This document shows positions 56,901 to 64,000 of a stretch of DNA of 64,000 bases, in pieces. Position numbers and translations under genes: made by a program. How positions within the stretch are numbered: the first letter of the stretch is position 1; each line of letters starts with the position of its first letter. A model generated the notes under the pieces. It did not search any database. It was not told where the DNA came from and was given only the letters and a program-made list of their open reading frames with translations. The stretch comes from Gracilaria domingensis (taxonomy: Eukaryota > Rhodophyta > Florideophyceae > Gracilariales > Gracilariaceae), in the NCBI GenBank assembly GCA_022539475.1, contig VCMS01000037.1, positions 124,001 to 188,000 of the forward strand, in the 5' to 3' direction.

Positions 56901-57319
56901 AACCTTCCACAGCTACGACGGTACCAAGGGTGCCGACCATTGCTACAGATCCATTGCCTCGTGGATATCGTGGCTGTGTTGAAGGAAGTGAGACGTGTAG
57001 TATGACAGCTTGAGGCAGACTATCTGCCAGATACGTCTCGATGTCACGTGCTCCGTGCCGCACATTAGATTCAGTACATGAGTTCGATGATGTGAATCGC
57101 GCGTGCGGGGAATGAAAGGGGGAGAAGGCTGTCGTGACGAGCGTGCACAGTTGTTGGTTGGGAGTTGACATCTCATGTGCTCGGCGTGCGACGCAGCCAG
57201 TCTTAATTTATTTTAGCTTGCTATCTATTCGATGCGAGTTCAAAACTACGTCGCACCTTCGAGACTACAACTACAAGGGTCGGCCACCATCTACGCACCA
57301 TCTCAGCATTTGACTTGCA
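56901..57319. other. Upstream region of the YidD-like gene
   Basis: No gene supported. A 96-codon frame at 57232 overlaps the YidD-like gene in another frame and is taken as a shadow, though a 5' exon with a targeting peptide could hide here. Confidence 0.35.
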
Positions 57320-57649
57320 ATGATGCTGCTGAACAAAACAAATCACATTGTCGCATGTGTCGTTCCAATCCTCGCCGCCAAACCCGAGCGCGGTGTCGCC
57401 CGAGTTGCGTCCGCAGCAATGTTATCGATTCTCGCGTTCTACAGAAAGAATATCACAGACATAATGCCACCCAACTGCCGATTCGTCCCCTCATGCTCAA
57501 AGTATATGATCGAAGCCATTGAAACGTATGGCGCATGGCGCGGTTTCATTCTTAGCGCCTGGCGAGTGATCCGCTGCAATCCAACAGGCGGCGCTGGATA
57601 CGATCCAGTCCAATGGCCACCAGTAGGATACAAAGCAGGGACTTTCTAA
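57320..57649 (+). CDS. YidD-like membrane protein insertion efficiency factor
   Basis: 109 aa. The C-terminal half carries the family signature: NCRFVPSCSKYMIEAIETYG followed by AWRG, then RVIRCNPTGGAGYDPVQWP, with three conserved Cys. Bacterial YidD assists YidC/Sec insertion at the inner membrane; nuclear homologues in algae and plants are expected in the plastid. The N-terminal ~45 residues (HIVACVVPILAAKPERGVARVAS) could be part of a targeting peptide or an amphipathic helix, but the stop just upstream (57311) means any longer presequence must come from an unseen exon. The gene ends 50 bp from the convergent BRCT gene. Confidence 0.85.
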   Translation: MMLLNKTNHIVACVVPILAAKPERGVARVASAAMLSILAFYRKNITDIMPPNCRFVPSCSKYMIEAIETYGAWRGFILSAWRVIRCNPTGGAGYDPVQWPPVGYKAGTF

Positions 57650-57699
57650 AGAGTAGAATGACTTCACCAGCGTGCTTCACCCTGTCAAACTTGGTGCAA

Positions 57700-59967
57700 T
57701 CAACGGGAGGGAATCGGTGACACTGTGGATGCTGAATGAATTTCAGAGCTTTCAGGGGGCGGACATTGTCCACTGAACAGACATTCAGATAGCCACGCCA
57801 TACTGATGACTTTCATGGGAATCTTGTCCTGCGTACAACGGAGCGCTTCCAACTGTTGTGGCGCAAGCTCTGGGCCACCCCCACCTCGCCCCTCTTCATT
57901 ACCTTTCACGACGTGAACATGAAGATTGAAATGTGAATCTCCCTGCACTCGGAGCGCCAGCTGGTCTGAATCGACAACGACGCCCTCGGCGCCCACAATC
58001 AACCGCTTAATATCCTCCCTGAGCTGAACAACAGTTTCAGAACCATCTGGTGCAAGGAAAAGGTCGTCAATTGTCGCGATAAGTCCCTTGAAGATGCCAG
58101 TTTCTCCCCTGTGGAAAGCAGCAGACGCGTCATAGTTGTCAGGTGGTAGCCATCTTCCTTTTTTGAAGCTGTCAAGTAACCATCGTATCCCAACAATGGG
58201 CACTCTAGACGCCAGCGCCTGATGAACTGCCATGTTTCGGCTCTTGATCGCGCCGGTTCTAGGGTCCATCGGTGTAATCAAGCAGTCTGGGCGCGTTGCG
58301 CGCATGTGTTCTAAAGGCTCACCACCCATCTGAGTGATAATCTCGAAGACAAGCTCATGCTGTTCATCATCACCGAAATCCGACAAACAGACGGCGAAGG
58401 CGCCAGAAGCGATATCCAGTTGCGGCTTTTCGGCCGGCTTGATGACTTTGGTCAACGGATCGGAATCCAGCAAAAGGGGCTGTTTTCGCTTTTCGGTGGT
58501 TAGAGGAGATAGGAACGTCCTTGGTGATGGGGATTTCCATTTGGAAGCGCCGTTAGGCTTGGTAGCATTTCTGGTGATGGTATCCCTTCCCGCAAGTTTG
58601 CTAGCGCTGTTGAGATGTTTTGCATCAAATACATCTCGTACAGGGGTTATAGGATCATCTTGATAGCCATCATCCCGTGCGCACGGATTGGTGGTACCTT
58701 CAGAGAGTTTATCATCAGCTGCGTCTCCGTTATCAACTGCTTGTATTAAAGATTTGCTTGTTGGTAGATGTTGTAACGCGTCTTGACGTTCGCAAGAAGG
58801 TGTCTCCGTTGTCCGCGCGGTGTTCCCATTCTTAGTTTCGGAATTGTGAGCGTCGTCTAAAGATTGTGAGCTATTTGTAGAGGGTTTAGCAGCATTGGGC
58901 AGCCCGTCTGGTAGAATGCGACATTCGCCGTGACGTGGCGGGCACGCGTCGTTGTTGATCTCCGTGCTCTCGATAGAGGGCGTTATAAACGGTTGTTCCA
59001 CAATTACAGGAGCTACGGTTGTACTTGGTGCGAGCAGTGGTTGTTGGGGTTGCGCTTCCTCCGCGATTTGTTGCTCGTGTTCTGAGGGCGCGCTTTGAGA
59101 AACCTTCAATCGGGTGGATGTCTTCACAACGGTAGTGGTGGGGGCAGAGTTGTGCTGGCGGATGTGCTTGCGCTTCTTGACGGGAGGAGTGATGTGGCGT
59201 TGTTCCAAGGAGCTGCTACTCGAGCGCTGTCGCTTGTTAATGTTGTGTGGGTGGTGCTGCTGTGTATCACAAGAGCGTCTCGGCGATGATTTGGTGGAGT
59301 GCTGCGTCTCGAGAGTATTTATGAGCAGGTTGGCTCGCAGTTGGGAGTGGTTGGGAGGCGAGGGTTGGGGTTGGTGGAGGGCGGTCTCTGGTGGAGGCTG
59401 AGTTGTCTGCTGTGATATAGGTTTCTCATGGCGTGGGTGAACACTTGTGTGGTTGTGGGGAGGTGGTTGAGTTGATGGGATGGGCAGCGTGGAAGCGGTT
59501 CGGAGTGTTCGCCGGGATGGCACTCGGCGCCGCTTCGTACGACGAAGCGGCGTGTTTGCCCGCACACTCTGGGGCCGCTCAGCGATGGCCGGAAGAACTG
59601 GGCCAGAAGGGATTGGGCGAGAAGGAACTGGGCGAGGAGGCTGCACCCTGAGCGTGAGCCACACGGTGGGAGGCGGCGGTCGCAGCCGCAGCCGCAGCTT
59701 GAGCGCACAGCTGCGCGAAGGTTGTGGCGCAACGCGAGACAAGCGCGCCCACTCGCACACGGAATTGAGCGCGTCGACGACGCGAAGCAGCTGCTCGTCG
59801 CGCCGAACGCCGTCGCAAAGCTCGTGGCGCGCGATTGCACAGCGACAAAACGGGCGCGCGCACGCGCCGCAGAACAGCGGGCGCAGCGGCTGCCCGCAGC
59901 TCTCGCACTCGCGCAGCGCGCGCAGCTCGCGCGCGGCGACGTGCGCGACGGCGAGCGCTCGCTGCAT
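57700..59967 (-). CDS. RING-like/tandem BRCT protein (BARD1/BRCA1-like layout)
   Basis: 755 aa from the ATG at 59967. The frame is open for another 297 codons upstream but those are Arg/Ala repeats from GC-rich promoter DNA. Residues 21-50 form a compact Cys cluster (CESCGQPLRPLFCGACARPFCRC, then H and C) resembling a short RING. The middle ~450 residues are disordered (Pro, Gln, Ser, Thr). Two BRCT-like repeats close the protein: ~510-610 (FAVCLSDFGDDEQHELVFEII ... VPIVGIRWLLDSFKKGRW) and ~630-745 (FKGLIATIDDLFL ... KVISMAWLSECLFSGQ), each with the Trp and hydrophobic core. Such proteins read phosphoserine marks in DNA damage signalling and may be E3 ligases. Assignment to BARD1 is by layout only. 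Confidence 0.75.
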   Translation of the reverse strand: MQRALAVAHVAARELRALRECESCGQPLRPLFCGACARPFCRCAIARHELCDGVRRDEQLLRVVDALNSVCEWARLSRVAPQPSRSCALKLRLRLRPPPPTVWLTLRVQPPRPVPSRPIPSGPVLPAIAERPQSVRANTPLRRTKRRRVPSRRTLRTASTLPIPSTQPPPHNHTSVHPRHEKPISQQTTQPPPETALHQPQPSPPNHSQLRANLLINTLETQHSTKSSPRRSCDTQQHHPHNINKRQRSSSSSLEQRHITPPVKKRKHIRQHNSAPTTTVVKTSTRLKVSQSAPSEHEQQIAEEAQPQQPLLAPSTTVAPVIVEQPFITPSIESTEINNDACPPRHGECRILPDGLPNAAKPSTNSSQSLDDAHNSETKNGNTARTTETPSCERQDALQHLPTSKSLIQAVDNGDAADDKLSEGTTNPCARDDGYQDDPITPVRDVFDAKHLNSASKLAGRDTITRNATKPNGASKWKSPSPRTFLSPLTTEKRKQPLLLDSDPLTKVIKPAEKPQLDIASGAFAVCLSDFGDDEQHELVFEIITQMGGEPLEHMRATRPDCLITPMDPRTGAIKSRNMAVHQALASRVPIVGIRWLLDSFKKGRWLPPDNYDASAAFHRGETGIFKGLIATIDDLFLAPDGSETVVQLREDIKRLIVGAEGVVVDSDQLALRVQGDSHFNLHVHVVKGNEEGRGGGGPELAPQQLEALRCTQDKIPMKVISMAWLSECLFSGQCPPPESSEIHSASTVSPIPSR

Positions 59968-60840
59968 GGCGCGCGCGCGGACGGGCGGCGGGCGCGCGGC
60001 GCGGAGGCGGTGCGAGGCGGCGGGCGCGCGGGCCGGCGACGATACGCAGGCGCCGCGGGCCGCGCCGCGCTGGGATGCGCGCGCGTTGCGGTGGCGCGCC
60101 GATTTGGCGGGAGCGCCCGCGCCGCGCGCCGCCCGCGGTTGCGCTCGGCGCGCGCCGCGCGCCGCGTCGCCGCGCGCTGTGCACGTGTCGCCGCGCGCCG
60201 CGCGCCGCGCGCCGCGCGCCGCGCGCCGCGCGCGTGTCGGCGCGCCGCGCACGGCGACGCGGCGCGACACGCGCGCGCGGCGGCGCGAGAGGCGGCGGCG
60301 GGAGGCGGCGCGGCTGCGCGAGGGCGGAAAGCAGAGCGCGACGCGGCCGCCACACAACGCGCGCGATCCGCCGCCGCGCCGGCGCGCGCGCGCTGCCGGC
60401 GCTGCCGGCGCAGTTTGCCGCCGCGCGTGCGAGCGCGCGCGCGCCGCGGACAAGCTGCCCGCGCCGCTTCGCGCGCGCCCCGGCCGGGGAGCGCGCGCGC
60501 GCGCGCGCCGGTGGCGGGCCGCGCGGCGGCGCGCGGGAGAGTGCGGCGCTCTCCCGACCGCGCGGCCGCCCGCTGCGCCCGCGGTACAAGTGGAGGCGGC
60601 GGCGCTGCGCGGCCGCGCTTCGCGCCCGCCGCTGTCTCGTTTTTGTGTCGGCTTACGTGGCAACCAAGATATCAGCACTGAGATACTACTGTATCCTGCG
60701 CGAGAGTTGTCGCGGACGCGAAGAAACTGCCAGTATCTCTCAGGCGCACCGCTTCGCGTTTGGTCGCGTAGAGCGAGACACACTTTCACTGCGTACCTAC
60801 CGCGCCGCGGCGTCTTTTCGCCATTCTCTCCGCCCGATTC
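59968..60840. promoter_or_regulatory. Extremely CpG-rich divergent spacer
   Basis: Separates the BRCT gene and the gene at 60841. Dominated by GCGC/CGCG, including tandem cgcgccg units (~60178-60232). Long frames in every phase here are compositional artefacts. Confidence 0.6.
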
Positions 60841-61836
60841 ATGTCCGACGCTTCCCACGAGATGCTGGACGCATTGATCTCGGCTCTGAAGAACGCTGCG
60901 CCGCCATGCTCTGCTTCCTCTCCACTTGCTTTCCCACCTGAGCCCTCATGCAACCAGTTTCCCTTCGACAAGGCCATTCTGCTCAACACGCACAACCTCG
61001 TATTTCACTCGCGGCCCCTTCCACAACAGCCTCATCACGTGCCCTTTTCAACCTCCACCACCGTCTGCTTCAACGTCATGCCATGCTCAAAGCGCCATCT
61101 GCAAGAGAACGAGTTCATTTGGTGGGCGGTCAACCACCGCTCTCTGGCAGTGCCCAACCACCTCCAAAGTCTACTGCATCCTCTGCCAACAGTTCCAGAG
61201 GCCACAGCCTTCGCGCTGGCCGTCCCATCCAAGCTGGCCGCCTTCTTGCAGCAAGTGTCGTTGCCAGATATGAGACGCGCCATGGTCGACATGCTTGCCG
61301 ATGCGTACAGAAGCGAAACCCCAGATTGCATGTTGGATCTCAGGAACAGGCTGGAGCCTACTGTATGGCACGAAATGACAGCTGCCCTCAATGGTCAGCT
61401 TGGTATCACCCGACGCTCCGAGGTCGCGTGCGTACTGCTTGATTTGGTCATGGAATCATATCACCCGGACGATGGATGGACTATCCAAGTCACCACCGCC
61501 CTGTCTGGTCCGCCTGCGTTGCCTTTTCTTGGCGGTGTTGTGCTGCACAGCATGTATCAAGATTGGATGTTGTACTTGAGATATATTCGAAACAGTCGCC
61601 ATGCTTGGAATACCATGCAGAAGCTCACACATCAAGGACGTCAGGCTCAAGTGTGGGAGCGAGTACGCGCCATTTTATTCTGCGCCAGTCTTCAACAAAG
61701 CTACGTATCCATGTTACCTGCGCAGATTATTGAAAGCGTGCTTATACCGTGGCTGCTTTTCATTGAGGCATCTGGTGGTAGAAAGGAGCCCATCGAATCC
61801 CTCACAACACGCGAATCTCACATATTCGTTCAATGA
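60841..61836 (+). CDS. Unidentified soluble protein, 331 aa
   Basis: The frame starts at an ATG next to the CpG-rich promoter (MSDASHEMLDALISALKNAA) and is intronless. No signal peptide or membrane span is evident. The first ~100 residues are Pro/His/Ser-rich. The rest is rich in helices with many Leu, Trp, Met and Arg (e.g. DMRRAMVDMLADAYRSETPD, YQDWMLYLRYIRNSRHAW), suggesting an all-alpha fold. I do not recognise a family. Sharing a divergent promoter with a putative DNA-repair gene might hint at co-regulation, which is only an inference. Confidence 0.7.
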   Translation: MSDASHEMLDALISALKNAAPPCSASSPLAFPPEPSCNQFPFDKAILLNTHNLVFHSRPLPQQPHHVPFSTSTTVCFNVMPCSKRHLQENEFIWWAVNHRSLAVPNHLQSLLHPLPTVPEATAFALAVPSKLAAFLQQVSLPDMRRAMVDMLADAYRSETPDCMLDLRNRLEPTVWHEMTAALNGQLGITRRSEVACVLLDLVMESYHPDDGWTIQVTTALSGPPALPFLGGVVLHSMYQDWMLYLRYIRNSRHAWNTMQKLTHQGRQAQVWERVRAILFCASLQQSYVSMLPAQIIESVLIPWLLFIEASGGRKEPIESLTTRESHIFVQ

Positions 61837-62893
61837 GTACATCTAGGAGCAGTCTAAATGTTCATTTGTCAGCCCCGTTTCGCGAACGGATGGTAATCGG
61901 CGAAAGAAATGGTGCGTTAATTCCGTCGAGAAAAACGCTATCAACTGCAGGATCTCCTGCAATATGCGAAGGCAAATCGCTTCGGTTGTCAAAGGGCGTT
62001 TTGACTTTCTTTACCGACCCGGTTTCTGTCGCCAATGAAACTTGCTAATTGTGACAACCATGATCAGGAGTGACGTAACTTTCATCTTCAGGTAGTACTG
62101 AACTCCGTGGAGGCGGATCAAGGTGAAGAGCTTGGCCGCACATGACATGCTTCAAGAGACAGCTACATACGTGTAACCTTATAGTACACTGAGGCACTGT
62201 ACAGAGCATTTTAATGCAAGCAGAACCTAACTCTAGAACTTTTTTAACTTCTCTGTCTACGTAGATACACGTAGATAATGGCCCACACATCGTTATATAT
62301 ATAAACACTTCCCAATTGTAGTACGGTAAGTCTTGTTTACAGTTAGAAACCATTGCTCACCGATGAACTCTGATGTATAATCGAGTGGCTCAACAGTCGA
62401 AGCGAGAGCGTAAAACATGGCCATGCTTGAAGACGTTGTTTGAAGTCGATGGCTCATGTAAATCTGAACTATAAACGCTGATAAATACATCAGTTCGCCT
62501 TCATTCGATTCTCAATTGGGATGCTGTCGCGCCGTCGGCATCGGTAAGCTTTTTAATCGCAAGCAATTTGCTGATAGAGCAGGGAAAGTTCAAAACCAAG
62601 TCGTCCTGAACTCATGCTTTGCCCAAATTCGATGACATCTTAAAGCTTCTGGAATACAGTCAGAACAGCAATCATTGAAAATTGCTTTACAACTGTTGTC
62701 TATCCCTGGGCAATCAGAATGCTAACAAACTCCGTCAAAATGTGTATGAAGAGAAATTGTAGACTCGTTCATGCGAATGCAGTCAAGACCAACTCCAGGT
62801 AATTCAACAGCTTCTCCGAAACCTACTGCTTCTGGCTCCAGCAGTACTATTCCTGTTTGCTGCTCAAAGAAGTCATTACGAGAAGCTGCGACA
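61837..62893. other. Spacer, no gene recognised
   Basis: AT-rich, with several short frames lacking domains. A TATATATA stretch lies at ~62293-62301 and acgtagata repeats at ~62259-62278. Confidence 0.4.
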
Positions 62894-64000
62894 ATGATGC
62901 TCTCCATCCTGCTTTTGGCGTTCTGCGCAATTCCTGTGGCCTCGCTCGATGCGTCAGTCCGAACATCAAGCATCAAACAAAGATACGGACTGGTAAACGC
63001 ATGGACAGCTGCGACGAAGCGGCAAGACGTATCCATCGATCAAAGGCCCGCAAAGTCGACCTCAAAACGAATCCCGTCGCGGTCAGTAATGGAGGCGCTT
63101 CATAAAGGGATACATCTCTGTCACGAAAGGAAATCTGCAATGAGCAAGCAATTCAGCTCGTTCTCACCATTGACTCATTTAGCAAAAACCAAAGAGTTCC
63201 AACATATCTCCGATAAGCAGATTTCGAATACAGACAGTCCAATGGGCGCACCTAGCCTCAGCATGACCATGGCAAGCCTCAACATGGCCATGACTGGTAC
63301 AAACGCGAATGGTCTGAACTTTGAGGGCTGTGCTTTGGACACGGATTGTCTTGGAGACCGAACATGTATCGAACTCGGTGACAGTGAGGTTATCAGTTGT
63401 GCTGGTGGGGATTGTTTCTGTTTATCCGCTGACCCAATATGTTTCAGTAGTTTTCAATGTTCTCCAGGAGAATTTTGCGAAGACGACACAGGTTTTTGTG
63501 TGGCCAGTAGCACAGTGATTGGCACGGAACTTAACGGTGAAGCATGTTTGGAAAGTTCTAATTGCAGTCCTACGCGTACATGTATTCAGATTAGTGCCGA
63601 TGGCAGTTCCGCTTTATGTTCCGGTCTCGACTGTTTCTGCACCACAGAAGACCCCTCGTGTGCAACGGAGTTAGACTGCGATGCAGGAGAATCGTGCTTA
63701 TCCATCGATGGGGTCTTGATATGTCTAGCAAATGCAGTTTTACCAATTGCACCATTGTCACTGAGTGCTCAACCATGTCAACAAGACACAGATTGCCTTG
63801 ATCCAAGCACTCGTGTATGTGCCCAAGTACAGAGCTCGTTGCCTATCCAAGCCTGTGATGGAGGTCGTTGCGCATGTCTGCCCTTGATTGGATGTCTGGA
63901 TAGTATCGAATGCTTTATCGGTGAGACATGTGAGATGGACGAAGGCGGTGGTATCTGCGTACAGGATGGCACTTTGTTGCCACCCACTCAAGTGGGACTC
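62894..64000 (+). CDS. Secreted cysteine-rich repeat protein (3' end beyond window)
   Basis: A continuous 369-codon frame begins at ATG 62894 and is still open at the window edge. It starts with a good signal peptide (MMLSILLLAFCAIPVASLDA). Residues ~22-140 form a basic linker with many Ser and Met. From ~145 on there are at least three diverged Cys-rich modules of ~70 aa with the pattern C-x5-C-x6-C-x10-C-x4-C-x-C-x6-C-x4-C-x6-C, e.g. EGCALDTDCLGDRTC, DPICFSSFQCSPGEFCED and QPCQQDTDCLDPSTRVC. This resembles Dickkopf/EGF-like disulfide repeats of extracellular proteins but no exact family is claimed. Possible cell-wall or extracellular-matrix component or secreted ligand. Confidence 0.75.
   Translation, partial: MMLSILLLAFCAIPVASLDASVRTSSIKQRYGLVNAWTAATKRQDVSIDQRPAKSTSKRIPSRSVMEALHKGIHLCHERKSAMSKQFSSFSPLTHLAKTKEFQHISDKQISNTDSPMGAPSLSMTMASLNMAMTGTNANGLNFEGCALDTDCLGDRTCIELGDSEVISCAGGDCFCLSADPICFSSFQCSPGEFCEDDTGFCVASSTVIGTELNGEACLESSNCSPTRTCIQISADGSSALCSGLDCFCTTEDPSCATELDCDAGESCLSIDGVLICLANAVLPIAPLSLSAQPCQQDTDCLDPSTRVCAQVQSSLPIQACDGGRCACLPLIGCLDSIECFIGETCEMDEGGGICVQDGTLLPPTQVGL

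Noticed and set aside
59480-60941. Plus-strand frames of 319-465 codons over the BRCT gene start and its promoter
   Set aside because: Pure composition effect of GCGC-rich DNA.
1-64000. CRISPR arrays, bacterial operons or prophage
   Set aside because: No spaced direct-repeat arrays or operon-like tandem short-spacing genes; introns and eukaryotic families point to nuclear DNA.

Overview
The window looks like nuclear DNA of a photosynthetic eukaryote, most likely an intron-poor red alga. This is an inference from several signs. Most genes are uninterrupted, and only two introns could be placed by reading-frame logic. There are nuclear copies of plastid- or cyanobacteria-associated families (a YidD-like protein and a DUF1350 alpha/beta hydrolase with a transit-like N-terminus). 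Typical eukaryotic nuclear genes are present (CK1 kinase, IWS1/Spn1, an RRM protein, a bZIP factor, a BRCT protein). Two genes have the TIR-NB-ARC-WD40 architecture. The species cannot be named from the sequence alone.

Layout. 0-10.2 kb: an unidentified charged protein, then two head-to-head TIR-NB-ARC-WD40 genes (1691-5407 minus, 6124-10188 plus) that share a ~0.7 kb spacer and resemble a paired innate immune receptor locus. 10.57-31.15 kb: two nested, young Ty3/gypsy-like LTR retrotransposons. The outer element B (plus strand, 1914-bp LTRs, TSD GATAG) has its 5' LTR split by element A (minus strand, 555-bp LTRs, TSD GTTTG). Element B carries a two-finger zinc protein frame inside each LTR, in a leader that lacks any ATG until the gag-pol start. 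Element A carries a 580-codon frame of unknown function on its antisense strand, next to the 3' LTR, and three copies of its polypurine tract.

31-38 kb is AT-richer accessory DNA: a small His-rich membrane protein, two decayed LINE 3' ends, an RGG-type protein and a multi-span membrane protein. 38.6-55.9 kb is mostly GC-rich and holds conserved genes: malonyl-CoA synthetase-like, CK1, IWS1, a membrane protein (in an AT-richer pocket), bZIP, DUF1350 hydrolase, an exonuclease-fold/RRM protein, thioredoxin and a CobW/ZNG1 GTPase. Several of these have long C-rich tracts just upstream of the start codon on the coding strand. 56-64 kb holds a decayed hAT transposase, a YidD-like gene, a RING-like/BRCT protein divergent from an unknown gene, and the first 369 codons of a secreted cysteine-rich protein that runs off the right edge.

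The strongest candidates for something undescribed are the paired TIR-NB-ARC-WD40 receptors, the LTR-encoded zinc-finger protein in an ATG-free leader, and the antisense gene with triplicated polypurine tracts in element A.
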